Origin: Thermus neutrinimicus | Lineage (GTDB): Bacteria; Deinococcota; Deinococci; Deinococcales; Thermaceae | Direction of reading: 5' to 3' | DNA length: 64,000 nt | NCBI RefSeq assembly: GCF_022760955.1 | Contig: NZ_JAKTNU010000005.1 | Location: 2,431-66,430, forward strand | In this document: piece after piece, positions 8,716-16,225 of the stretch | How positions within the stretch are numbered: position 1 is the stretch's first letter | How the letters are laid out: the number at the start of each line of letters is the position of its first letter | Program-made: the position numbers and the translations under genes | The notes under the pieces: generated by a model | Seen by the model: the letters and a program-made list of their open reading frames with translations, nothing else | What the model was told of the DNA's origin: nothing | Databases searched by the model: none

Positions 8716-8740
8716 TACGCACACCCCCTGGGGGTTGGTT
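8716..8740 (-). promoter_or_regulatory. Possible ECF-type autoregulated promoter
   Basis: On the minus strand an AACC element (8737-8740) is followed after 17 bases by CGTA (8716-8719), then the sigma factor gene. ECF sigma factors usually recognise AAC-containing -35 and CGT-containing -10 motifs, so this could be an autoregulated promoter. With one instance in the window this remains weak. Confidence 0.28.
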
Positions 8741-9184
8741 TTAGCGCCCTTCCCGAAGCCAGCTGGCTCTAGAATACCATTCACTTCCTGCTCTCAAGAG
8801 CTCCTTGACCTTCTGCAAAGCTCTATCCCGGCCATCCCGGCTTCCTAGTCGGGCTCCGGCGAACACCCTTAGGCCCTGTCTCCCTCCTGGAGGCCCGCAG
8901 CCGGTTCCACGGCCCACCCCCAGGGGAGGAGGTCCGCTACACCTTCCCGGTCCTCGCCCCCCCAGGACCCCAGGCACTACGTGCGCCTGGCCAGCCGGAT
9001 GGGGTACCGGAGGAGAGGGCACCTGGACTATCCCTCCCATGCGACCCTAGGGGATCCTCGCCTAACGCCAGGCACCCATTCCTGCGGCGTGGGGCCAGAC
9101 CTTGGTCCACCGCCATTTCCAAGCCACCCCCCTTCCCTACCCGAGATCGTCGCCCCACCTAAGATGCCCTCAGGAACCCCGCCC
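8741..9184. other. Gene-free stretch, probably decayed coding sequence
   Basis: No intact gene. On the plus strand, open but frameshifted segments can be read: LEARSRFHGPPPGEEVRYTF near 8890-8950 and, one frame over, RHYVRLASRMGYRRRG near 8968-9020. They look more like worn coding sequence than random DNA, but the family was not recognised. No cobalamin riboswitch core was found although cobalamin genes follow. Confidence 0.35.
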
Positions 9185-9190
9185 TAACAT
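9185..9190 (+). promoter_or_regulatory. -10 hexamer of a leaderless promoter
   Basis: TAACAT lies exactly six bases before the ATG at 9197. The duplicate gene at 45642 has TAGCAT at the same distance with a similar GGGG spacer, so the element is conserved between the two copies. Confidence 0.55.
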
Positions 9191-9196
9191 GGGGTT

Positions 9197-10189
9197 ATGT
9201 TGGACGACGTCTTGAAGCCCATCCATGGCGGTCCCGACGGGGGGCCTGAGCCCCTTTACGACTTCTCCACCAACGCCAACGCCCTGGGCCCCAACCCCGT
9301 GATCCTGGAGTACCTGGAGGCGAAGGACCCAAGCCGCTACCCCGACCCCCTTTACCGGAACCTTCGGCAAATGCTGGCGGAAGCCCACGGGGTCACCATG
9401 GAACAGGTGGCGGTGGGCACGGGCAGCAGCGAGCTCATCCACCGCCTGGCCCGCTGGAACTACCTAAGGGGCCCCATCCTCCTCCTGAAGCCCACCTTCA
9501 GCGAGTACGCCCGGGCCGCCAGGGCCCTGGACCTACCCCTTTGGGAGGCGGAAACCCCGGAGGACTTCCTAAGGCTTCTTCCGCGAAGCTCCCTGGCCTT
9601 TCTTTGCGTGCCCAACAACCCCACGGGGGAGGTTTACCCCTTTTTGGAGGAAGCGGCCGAAAGGGCGGGCGGAGCCTTGGTCCTGGACCTGGCCTATTAT
9701 CCCCTCCTGGAGGGCCCTCCTCCCCTGCCCCAGGAAGCTTGGCTCCTCTTTGGCCCCAACAAGGCCCATGGCCTTACGGGGGTGCGGGCCGGGTACCTGG
9801 TAGCCCCCTTGGACCTCACCTATTTCCAGCACCTGGCCCCTTCCTGGCCGGTTTCCGTGTACGGGGAAGCCCTCCTGGAAGGCCACCTAGACCCCAGGGC
9901 CCAGGCGTGGCTGGAAAAGAGCAAAAGGGAGCTCCAAAGGCTTAGGCGCCTTCTGGCCCAGGGCCTGAGGGGCCTGGGCCTCGAGGTGCGGGAAAGCCCC
10001 GCCAACTTCCTCCTGGTGCGGGTGGGTCGGGCCACGGAGGTGGCAAGAGCCCTCCGGGAAGAGGGCATCCGGGTGCGGGACGCCACCAGCTTTGGCCTAG
10101 GGGAGTGGCTCAGGCTTTCCGCCCAAAGGGAGGAGGCCATCCAGGCCCTTTTGCAAGCCCTAAAGGAGATCTTGGCCCGGGTACACTGA
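9197..10189 (+). CDS. CobD/CobC-type class I aminotransferase, copy 1 (threonine-phosphate decarboxylase-like)
   Basis: 330 residues, fold type I PLP enzyme related to histidinol-phosphate aminotransferase. The Schiff-base Lys is K189 in GPNKAHGLTGVRAGY; substrate/PLP features include DFSTNANALGPNP, GTGSSELIHR, VPNNPTGEVYPF and the C-terminal RESPANFLLVR. Because a CobQ-CobU fusion and other late B12 genes follow, its likely job is making (R)-1-amino-2-propanol O-2-phosphate from L-threonine phosphate for CbiB. HisC activity cannot be excluded by sequence alone. A close paralogue lies at 45642-46634. Confidence 0.82.
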   Translation: MLDDVLKPIHGGPDGGPEPLYDFSTNANALGPNPVILEYLEAKDPSRYPDPLYRNLRQMLAEAHGVTMEQVAVGTGSSELIHRLARWNYLRGPILLLKPTFSEYARAARALDLPLWEAETPEDFLRLLPRSSLAFLCVPNNPTGEVYPFLEEAAERAGGALVLDLAYYPLLEGPPPLPQEAWLLFGPNKAHGLTGVRAGYLVAPLDLTYFQHLAPSWPVSVYGEALLEGHLDPRAQAWLEKSKRELQRLRRLLAQGLRGLGLEVRESPANFLLVRVGRATEVARALREEGIRVRDATSFGLGEWLRLSAQREEAIQALLQALKEILARVH

Positions 10190-10193
10190 GGGG

Positions 10194-10361
10194 ATGAAGG
10201 ACCTGGCCCCTTGCCTCAAGGAGACAGCTTGGCTATGGGAGGCCCTCTATCCCTTCAGCCCCCATGCCCGCCTACCCTTGAACCGGGATCCCCTAGGACG
10301 CGGTCTGGTCCCCGGGGGGGATAGGGCAGGTCCTGGCCGCCCCAGTGGGGGAGTGCCATGA
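10194..10361 (+). CDS. Possible small ORF of unknown function
   Basis: An ATG at 10194, four bases after the aminotransferase stop, opens a 55-codon frame beginning MKDLAPCLKETAWLWEALYP and stopping at 10361 in an ATGA overlap with the next gene. Neat spacing suggests translational coupling, but the C-terminal half is rich in Gly/Pro/Arg as random high-G+C frames are, and the duplicate locus has no equivalent. I do not recognise it. Confidence 0.25.
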   Translation: MKDLAPCLKETAWLWEALYPFSPHARLPLNRDPLGRGLVPGGDRAGPGRPSGGVP

Positions 10362-12268
10362 GGGCCAAGGCGCTTGCCATCTGGGGCACGGGAAGCGGCG
10401 TGGGGAAAAGCCTCCTCACGGCAGGACTCCTCCGCCACTTCCAGCGCCTGGGCCTAAGGGTAGCCCCCTTCAAGGCCCAGAACATGTCCAACCACGCCCG
10501 GGTGGTGGTGGGGGGGGAGATGGCCAGCGCCCAGTGGCTCCAGGCCATGGCGGCGGGCGTTCCCCCTGAGCCCCGCATGAACCCCGTGCTCCTGAAGCCC
10601 ATGGGGGAAAGGGGTTCCCAGGTCATGCTCCTGGGCCGGGCCAGCCCGGAGCTCTCCCGCCTGTCCTGGCAGGAGCGGCGGGCCCATCTGGATGGGACGG
10701 TGCGGGAGGCCCTAGAAGGGCTTCTCCAGGAGTACGACCTGGTGGTGATGGAAGGGGCGGGAAGCCCCGTGGAACGAAACCTTTGGCCCGACCTTCCCAA
10801 CCTGAAGGTGGCCGAGTGGGCGGGGGCCAAGGCCCTGCTGGTGACGGATGTGGACCAGGGCGGCGCCTTGGCCGCCCTCTACGGCACCTGGGCCCTTCTC
10901 GGGGAGCACCGGAAGCGGCTACTGGGGTTCGTGCTCAACAAGTTTCGGGGAGACCTGGAGCTTCTAAAGCCCGCCTACGGGCTTCTGGAGGGGTGGACCG
11001 GGGTACCCGTTCTGGGAACCCTACCCATGCTGGGGCTGGAGCTTCCCGAGGAGGATGGGTTCCGCCATCGGCCAAAGCCGGGCCTGGGCCCCAAGGTGGC
11101 GGTGCTCCGTTACCCCCATACCTCCAACCTGGATGAGTTTTGGCCCCTAAGCGAGCTGGCCCAACTGGTGCACGCCCGCACCCCCGAGGAGGCGGAAGGA
11201 GCCTGGCTCCTCATCCTTCCGGGAAGCCGGCTACCCGCAGAGGACCTCCCCTGGCTAAGGGGCTTCCTACCCCTGATCCAAGGCCACCTGGCCCAGAACA
11301 AGCCGGTGCTGGCGGTCTGCGGCGGAGCGGAGATGCTTTCCGAGGCCATCTGGGACGAGGAGGGGGTGGAGAAATGCGGCCACTTCCCCGGGCTCGGCCT
11401 ACTTCCCTTCCAGGTGCGGCTGGAAGGGTCCAAGACCTTGGAAGAGAGGCGCATCCGCCTGGAGGGCTTGCGGGGCTTTTGGAGCAGCCTGAATGGCCTC
11501 GAGGTGGAGGGGTACGAGATCCACCACGGCCAGGGCCTGCCCCTCCTCCACCAGGAAGGCTCCCTCCTCGCCACCTGGCTCCACGGCCTCCTGGAAAACC
11601 CCGGGGTGCAACGGGCCCTCTTCGGTAAGGAGGCCAAGGGGCTGGAGGATTCCTTGGAAGAGCTGGCCCAAGCCCTGGAGAACCACCTGGACCTGAAGGC
11701 CCTTCACCGGGCCCTGGGGCTTGGGGGAAAACCCCAGTCCCTCGCCTCCTGGCCAAAGACCCCAGACCCTCCCCCTAGCCCCGGCCTCGTCCTTCTCCTA
11801 GGCGGGGCGAAAAGCGGCAAAAGCCGCCACGCCCAACGCCTGGCCGGGCCCTTGGCCACCCTCATCGCCACCGCGGAGGCCCGGGACGAGGAGATGACGG
11901 CCAGGATCGCCCGCCACCAGGCCGAGCGCCCCCCCACCTGGCAAACCCTGGAGGAACCCCTGAACCTGGTGGAAGCCCTGGCCAAGGCCCACCACCCCAC
12001 GGTGGTGGTGGATTGCCTGACCCTCTGGGTGGCCAACCTTCTGGAAAGGGGCCTGGATCCCTTGGAGGAGGCCAGGCAGTTCCTGGAAACCCTACGCCAT
12101 AGCGGCAAGCGGGTCATCGCCGTGAGCAATGAGGTGGGCATGGGGATCGTGCCCGCCCACCCCTTGGCCCAGCGCTACCGGGACCTCTTAGGGGAGGTGA
12201 ATGCCCTTTTCGCCCGGGAGGCAAAGGAGGTTTACCTCATGGTGGCGGGCCGGGCCCTTAGGCTTTAG
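10358..12268 (+). CDS. Cobyric acid synthase fused to adenosylcobinamide kinase/guanylyltransferase (CobQ-CobU), copy 1
   Basis: 636 residues with two enzymes in one chain. Residues 1-455 are CobQ/CbiP: an ATP-binding [21 protein letters not shown], the AQNMSNH motif, DVDQGG, and a type I glutaminase half with Cys321 (AVCGGAEML) and His409 ([10 protein letters not shown]). Residues about 476-636 are CobU/CobP with a P-loop [12 protein letters not shown] (from 482), the [10 protein letters not shown] segment and [14 protein letters not shown]. CobQ amidates the corrin ring; CobU phosphorylates and GMP-activates adenosylcobinamide. A low-complexity Pro-rich linker joins them. The usual GGYQM of CobQ is GGAEM here. 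A paralogue with the same fusion is at 46828-48741. Confidence 0.9.
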   Translation: MRAKALAIWGTGSGVGKSLLTAGLLRHFQRLGLRVAPFKAQNMSNHARVVVGGEMASAQWLQAMAAGVPPEPRMNPVLLKPMGERGSQVMLLGRASPELSRLSWQERRAHLDGTVREALEGLLQEYDLVVMEGAGSPVERNLWPDLPNLKVAEWAGAKALLVTDVDQGGALAALYGTWALLGEHRKRLLGFVLNKFRGDLELLKPAYGLLEGWTGVPVLGTLPMLGLELPEEDGFRHRPKPGLGPKVAVLRYPHTSNLDEFWPLSELAQLVHARTPEEAEGAWLLILPGSRLPAEDLPWLRGFLPLIQGHLAQNKPVLAVCGGAEMLSEAIWDEEGVEKCGHFPGLGLLPFQVRLEGSKTLEERRIRLEGLRGFWSSLNGLEVEGYEIHHGQGLPLLHQEGSLLATWLHGLLENPGVQRALFGKEAKGLEDSLEELAQALENHLDLKALHRALGLGGKPQSLASWPKTPDPPPSPGLVLLLGGAKSGKSRHAQRLAGPLATLIATAEARDEEMTARIARHQAERPPTWQTLEEPLNLVEALAKAHHPTVVVDCLTLWVANLLERGLDPLEEARQFLETLRHSGKRVIAVSNEVGMGIVPAHPLAQRYRDLLGEVNALFAREAKEVYLMVAGRALRL

Positions 12269-12828
12269 TGCTCTATCCCCCTTTGCGCCGGAACCCCTTG
12301 GTCAAAGGCGTGCTTGACCTTGCGCATCTCCGTGACCGTGTCGGCCACGTCCAGCAGGGCCCCCGGGGCAAGCCGGCCCGTCACCACCACGTGCACGTGG
12401 GAGGGCCGGTGCTTTAGGACATCCACGAACTCCTCCAGGGAAACCCATCCGTAGCGCAAGGGATAGGTGGCCTCGTCCAGGACCACCAGGTCCCACTCCC
12501 CCGAGAGGATGGCCTTCTTGGCCCGCTCCCAGCCCTCTTGGGCCAGGGCCTTGGAGGCCTTGAGGTCCCGGCTTTTCCAGGTGAAGCCATCCCCCAGGCC
12601 CTCTATGGGGATGCCCAGCCGGGCCAGGGCCCGGTGCTCCCCAAAGCGGGCGCCTTGGTGCTTAAGGAACTGGAAGATGCGAACGTTTAGGCCCCGGCCA
12701 TGGGCCCTTAGGGCCAGGCCGAAGGCGGCGGTGCTTTTGCCCTTGCCGTCCCCCGTGTAGACCAAAAGGAGGCCCCACCGCTCCCCCTCGGGCTTAACGT
12801 ACGGCTTCACCCGCTTAGGCTCTTCCAT
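12265..12828 (-). CDS. cobO: Cob(I)yrinic acid a,c-diamide adenosyltransferase (CobA/CobO family)
   Basis: 187 residues from the ATG at 12828. P-loop [20 protein letters not shown], then [24 protein letters not shown] and the C-terminal [16 protein letters not shown], all diagnostic of CobO/BtuR adenosyltransferases that attach the 5'-deoxyadenosyl group to corrinoid cobalt. A much longer open frame reaches upstream but runs antisense to cobS and has no family match. It overlaps cobS by 22 bases and meets the CobQ-CobU gene tail to tail with a 4-base overlap. Confidence 0.92.
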   Translation of the reverse strand: MEEPKRVKPYVKPEGERWGLLLVYTGDGKGKSTAAFGLALRAHGRGLNVRIFQFLKHQGARFGEHRALARLGIPIEGLGDGFTWKSRDLKASKALAQEGWERAKKAILSGEWDLVVLDEATYPLRYGWVSLEEFVDVLKHRPSHVHVVVTGRLAPGALLDVADTVTEMRKVKHAFDQGVPAQRGIEH

Positions 12829-13505
12829 AGGGCATAGCCTAACAAGCCCCCAAGCTCCGAGAGGGCGATCATGGCCCCGAGGACATCCCCGTTGATCCCG
12901 CCCAGGCGGGCCACCGCAAAGCGGGCCACCAGGTAGGCGGCGAGCACGGTCCAAAGGGCAGGCCAGGGGTAAAGGAGGGGAAAGGGAAGGGCGAGGAGGA
13001 AGGCCCCCCAAACCGGCCCCCCGCGGATGAGCCCAGCCATCCCCGGGTGCAGAAGGGGATACCGGTTCAGGAAGGGTAGGATGGCGAAGCGGGCGAAGCC
13101 GGGGAGGAGAAGGAGGAAAAGGGGTTCGGGCCCCAGGGCCAAGGCCTGCCAAAGGAGGAGGAGGTAAAGCCCCCCCACCCCAAAGGCGAAGGGACCCAGG
13201 TGGGGGTCCTTAAGGATGCGAAGCCTTTCCTCCTTGGATCTCGAGGCCAAAAGGGCATCGGCGGAGTCCAGAAGCCCGTCCAGGTGCAAAAACCCCGTGA
13301 GGCCCAAAAGGCAGGCGAGTAGCAAGGCCGCCAAGAACCCCTGGGGAAGGGGGAGAAGGGCCAAGAGGAATAGGGGAAGCCCGAGGGCATAGCCCGCCAA
13401 GGGGAAGAACAGGGTACTTCGCCGAAAGTCCTCCGGACTGGTCCCCTTGGGGGCCAGGGGATACACGGTGAGAAGGCCCAAGGCCAGGCGCAGGGCGCGG
13501 AGCAT
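12807..13505 (-). CDS. cobS: Adenosylcobinamide-GDP ribazoletransferase (cobalamin synthase)
   Basis: 232 residues, polytopic membrane enzyme that joins adenosylcobinamide-GDP and alpha-ribazole (phosphate). Family motifs are clear: [19 protein letters not shown], the metal-binding [28 protein letters not shown] and the late [12 protein letters not shown]. Five or so hydrophobic helices are visible. It starts just downstream of cobT (13510) and overlaps cobO. Confidence 0.94.
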   Translation of the reverse strand: MLRALRLALGLLTVYPLAPKGTSPEDFRRSTLFFPLAGYALGLPLFLLALLPLPQGFLAALLLACLLGLTGFLHLDGLLDSADALLASRSKEERLRILKDPHLGPFAFGVGGLYLLLLWQALALGPEPLFLLLLPGFARFAILPFLNRYPLLHPGMAGLIRGGPVWGAFLLALPFPLLYPWPALWTVLAAYLVARFAVARLGGINGDVLGAMIALSELGGLLGYALWKSLSG

Positions 13506-13509
13506 GGGC

Positions 13510-14523
13510 CTAGGCGCGGTCGGAAACCCCCGCCTCCTCGAAGGTGGCCATGTGCAGAATGCGGGCCGCCGCCCGCAGCAAAGGCATGGCCAGCACCGCC
13601 CCTGTTCCCTCCCCCAGGGCCAGGTCCAGGTCCAATAGGGGCCTTAGGCCCAGGGCCTCGAGGATGTACCGGTGCCCGGGCTCCCGGCTCCTGTGCCCGG
13701 CGAAGAGGTGGTCCTTTACCCGGGGATTCAGCCTAAAGGCCAAAAGGGCCCCGGCGGAAACGGGAAAGCCATCCAGGACCAAGGGAAGACCCCTTTCGTA
13801 CCCCTCCAGATAGACCCCCGCGATGGCCAAAAGCTCCAGTCCTCCCAGCTCCGCCGCCACCTCCAAGGGGTGCATCCCCGGGCGCAGGCGGCTCAAACCC
13901 CGGGCCACCGCCTCCCGTTTCCGCCCAAGACCCTCCTCCCCCACCCCCGTGCCCGGGCCCACCACCGCCTCCGGGGCAAGGCCCAAGAGGGCAGCGGTGA
14001 GGGCGCTGGCCGCGGTGGTGTTGCCGATGCCCATGTCTCCCGCCGCCAGCACCCTGGCTCCCCGGTCCACGGCCCAACGGGCCGCCTCCCTTCCCGCCTC
14101 TAAGGCCCTTTCCGCCTCCAGAAGCGTCATGGCGGGCTCCCTGGCCAGGTTTCCCGTCCCCGGGCGCACCTTACGCTTAAGCAAACCCGGATGGTCAGGC
14201 AACTCCCCCTTTACCCCCACGTCCAGGACGTAGACCTGGCAGTCTGCCACCTGGGCTAGCTGGTTGATGGCCGCCCCTCCCCGGAGGAAGTTCAGGACCA
14301 TCTGGTAAGTGACCTCCTGGGGGTAGGCGGAAACCCCTTCCGCCACCACCCCGTGGTCGGCGGCGGCCACCACCACCGCCCCTGGGCCCAGCTCCGGTTT
14401 CAGCCTTCCCTGGATGGCGGCAAGCCGTATCCCTACCTCCTCCAGGTACCCTAAGGACCGGGGCGGCTTGGTAAGCCGGTCCATGCGCTTCTGGGCCGCC
14501 TCTAGAACCTCCTGGTACCCCAT
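13510..14523 (-). CDS. cobT: Nicotinate-nucleotide-dimethylbenzimidazole phosphoribosyltransferase
   Basis: 337 residues from the ATG at 14523. It makes alpha-ribazole phosphate from the lower-ligand base. Motifs: RMDRLTKPPRSLG, VVVAAADHGVVAEGVSAYP, AAGDMGIGNTTAASAL, VGPGTG, FAGHRSREPGH and the catalytic Glu in LALGEGTGAVLAMPLL. The frame is open for another 200 codons upstream but that part is antisense to the phosphatase gene and unlike CobT. A TATACT hexamer 8 bases before the ATG supports this start. Confidence 0.93.
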   Translation of the reverse strand: MGYQEVLEAAQKRMDRLTKPPRSLGYLEEVGIRLAAIQGRLKPELGPGAVVVAAADHGVVAEGVSAYPQEVTYQMVLNFLRGGAAINQLAQVADCQVYVLDVGVKGELPDHPGLLKRKVRPGTGNLAREPAMTLLEAERALEAGREAARWAVDRGARVLAAGDMGIGNTTAASALTAALLGLAPEAVVGPGTGVGEEGLGRKREAVARGLSRLRPGMHPLEVAAELGGLELLAIAGVYLEGYERGLPLVLDGFPVSAGALLAFRLNPRVKDHLFAGHRSREPGHRYILEALGLRPLLDLDLALGEGTGAVLAMPLLRAAARILHMATFEEAGVSDRA

Positions 14524-14548
14524 ACGCCCGGAGTATAAGCTAAAGCCC
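14524..14548. promoter_or_regulatory. 25-base divergent promoter, cobT and phosphatase
   Basis: Two start codons on opposite strands are separated by 25 bases. On the minus strand TATACT (14532-14537) lies 8 bases before the cobT ATG; on the plus strand TAAGCT (14536-14541) lies 7 bases before the GTG at 14549. The two -10 elements overlap, so both transcripts would be leaderless or nearly so and could compete for polymerase. Confidence 0.5.
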
Positions 14549-15067
14549 GTGGAGCTCTGGTTGGTGCGCCACGGGGAGACCCAGTGGAACCGGGAACACC
14601 GGCTTTTGGGCTGGACCGACCTGCCCCTTACCCCCTTGGGGGAAGCCCAGGCCCTGGGCCTAAAGGGGAGGCTTCCCTCCTTCCCCGCCCATAGCTCGGA
14701 CCTAAAGCGGGCCTGGCAAACCGCTACCCTGGCGGGCTTCCAACCAAGCCTGGCCCCCGCCTTGAGGGAGATCCACTTTGGCGCCCTGGAGGGTACCCTG
14801 TGGGAGGAGCTGGAGCGCGGGTACCAGGAGGCCCTCCTCCGGTTCCAGGGCTTCAGCCCCCCTGGGGGGGAGAGCCTCGAGGCCTTCCAGGAAAGAGTTT
14901 TCCGCTTTCTGGAAGGGCTTGCCGGTCCCGCCCTTCTCTTTACCCACGGAGGGGTGATCCGGGCGGCCTTAAGGGCTCTGGGGGAGGATGGCCTCATCCC
15001 ACCGGGAAGCGCCTTGATCCTGGACTGGCCCAGGCGCGTTTTGGACCAGCTGGCGCCCGGAGCATGA
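14549..15067 (+). CDS. Histidine phosphatase, probable alpha-ribazole phosphatase (CobC-type)
   Basis: 172 residues from the GTG at 14549. It carries the phosphoglycerate-mutase-like LVRHGETQWN motif, a second catalytic His in LFTHGGVIRAAL, and SDLKRAWQTA. Position between cobT and cbiB suggests removal of the 5'-phosphate from alpha-ribazole phosphate or adenosylcobalamin phosphate. The frame is open further upstream, but the earlier in-frame ATGs lie inside cobT and the TAAGCT element 7 bases upstream supports this GTG. It overlaps cbiB by 4 bases (ATGA). Confidence 0.82.
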   Translation: MELWLVRHGETQWNREHRLLGWTDLPLTPLGEAQALGLKGRLPSFPAHSSDLKRAWQTATLAGFQPSLAPALREIHFGALEGTLWEELERGYQEALLRFQGFSPPGGESLEAFQERVFRFLEGLAGPALLFTHGGVIRAALRALGEDGLIPPGSALILDWPRRVLDQLAPGA

Positions 15068-15909
15068 CCCTTCTCCTCGCCCTCCTCCTGGATGCCCTCC
15101 TCGGGGAACCCCCGGCCCGCTTTCATCCCGTGGTCCTCATGGGCCGGTACCTGGCCTGGGCCTGGCCCCGGGTGCGGGGTTTCTGGTCCGGGGCCTTCTA
15201 CTGGGGCCTCGGGGTTTTCCTCTTCACCTTCCCCGCCCTCCTTCTGGACCTCCTCCTGAGGCCCCTGGCCTGGGACTGGGTGGCCTTAGGGTTTCTCCTA
15301 AAGCCCCTTTTCAGCTTGCGGATGCTCCTGGAGGAGGTGCGGGCGGTGGAAGCCTCCTTGGGCCGGGACCTGGAGGAGGCCAGGGGCAGGCTTTCCCGGA
15401 TCGTGAGCCGCCCCACGCAGGACCTCTCCCCGGAGGAGATACGGGAGGCAGCCTTGGAGAGCCTGGCGGAAAACCTCTCGGATAGCCTCCTGGCCCCCCT
15501 CCTCTACTACGCCCTCTTCGGTCTGGCCGGGGCAGCCCTGTACCGGTATGCCAACACCGCCGACGCCATGTGGGGCTATCCCCAGCATGGCTCCCGGGGC
15601 ACCGTGGCCGCCCGAGCCGACGACCTTCTTAACCTGGTTCCCGCTCGCATCACCGGCCTCCTCCTATGTCCCCCCAGGCTTTGGCTCAGGCTTTTTAGGG
15701 AGGCTCCCAAGACCCCTTCCCCCAACGCGGGATTTCCCATGGCCGCCTTGGCTTTGAGGCTTGGGGTGCGTCTGCGCAAACCAGGAGCGTACGCCCTCAA
15801 CGAAGAGGCCCCCTCCCCTACCCCTGAAAGCACGGCAAGGGCTTTGTTCCTCGGGGGTTCGCTGGGCTACGGGGCGGGTATGGTTCTAGGGCTCCTCCTT
15901 GGACCCTAA
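15064..15909 (+). CDS. cbiB: Adenosylcobinamide-phosphate synthase (CbiB/CobD)
   Basis: 281 residues, membrane protein with several hydrophobic helices, attaching the aminopropanol (phosphate) arm to adenosylcobyric acid. Family signatures: LLDALLGEPPARFHPVVLMGR at the N-terminus, VSRPTQDLSPEEIREAALESLAENLSDS, RYANTADAMWGY and a late PNAGFPMAALALRLGVRL. The ATG at 15064 overlaps the phosphatase stop; a longer open frame upstream is out of keeping with CbiB. It ends the right-hand arm of the cobalamin locus. Confidence 0.94.
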   Translation: MTLLLALLLDALLGEPPARFHPVVLMGRYLAWAWPRVRGFWSGAFYWGLGVFLFTFPALLLDLLLRPLAWDWVALGFLLKPLFSLRMLLEEVRAVEASLGRDLEEARGRLSRIVSRPTQDLSPEEIREAALESLAENLSDSLLAPLLYYALFGLAGAALYRYANTADAMWGYPQHGSRGTVAARADDLLNLVPARITGLLLCPPRLWLRLFREAPKTPSPNAGFPMAALALRLGVRLRKPGAYALNEEAPSPTPESTARALFLGGSLGYGAGMVLGLLLGP

Positions 15910-15954
15910 AACCCATCTCCGTTTACCCCCCGGTATCCCCTCCTGCGGCGGTAC

Positions 15955-15998
15955 ATTGGGGGCAGGGGCCCCACCCTTACCCCAAAGGGTCGCCCAAT
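15955..15998 (+). terminator. Nested hairpin after cbiB
   Basis: ATTGGG (15955-15960) pairs with CCCAAT (15993-15998), enclosing ACCCTT (15973-15978) and AAGGGT (15985-15990). There is no T tract. It could end the cbiB transcript. Confidence 0.35.
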
Positions 15999-16184
15999 CC
16001 CCTTTGGTGCCCTCCCCCCACCCCAGAACCGGCGAGGCTCTAGCCCTGCACGAGGGCCATGGGGATGAGCCCCAAGGCCCGCTCCACGCGCACGGCTGGA
16101 CCAAGGGGGGGGCCTGTGCCCCGCGGGTTAGGGGTCAGATGCCAGGAGCATTCCGGCGGGCGAGGGGTTCCACCAGGATTAGCC
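15999..16184. other. Gene-free stretch between cbiB and the amylase
   Basis: Together with the hairpin just before it, about 300 bases hold no intact gene. On the minus strand a short frame ending at 16040 reads VRVERALGLIPMALVQG and could be the tail of a lost gene, but I cannot place it in a family. Confidence 0.3.
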
Positions 16185-16203
16185 TATAATGGAAGCGCTT
16201 TTA
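16185..16203 (+). promoter_or_regulatory. Amylase promoter with LacI/CcpA-like operator
   Basis: A consensus -10 TATAAT (16185-16190) is followed at once by TGGAAGCGCTTTTA (16190-16203), which agrees with the catabolite/MalR-type consensus TGWNANCGNTNWCA at 12 of 14 positions and has a perfect AAGCGCTT core. A repressor bound here would cover the transcription start. No good -35 is visible, and no LacI-family gene lies in the window. Confidence 0.6.
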
Positions 16204-16225
16204 TGCTGCAGGGACAGGAGGCCAT

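Noticed and set aside
8741-9196. Cobalamin riboswitch before the cobalamin genes
   Set aside because: I looked for the conserved B12-box elements (GCCACTG, the GGGAA-GGTGCAAATCC type core and GCAACTG) on both strands here and before 45642 and 46828, and found none; the start at 9197 looks leaderless.
12829-13152. N-terminal extension of CobO
   Set aside because: Runs antisense-like through cobS with Pro/Gly/Arg-rich content; the family start is MEEPKR at 12828.
14524-15126. Very long CobT frame (13510-15126)
   Set aside because: The first 200 codons run antisense to the phosphatase and into cbiB and have no family resemblance; typical CobT length and motifs begin at 14523.
15999-16120. Possible minus-strand gene tail (VRVERALGLIPMALVQG)
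   Set aside because: About 20 codons with no recognisable family; recorded only as a gene-free stretch.
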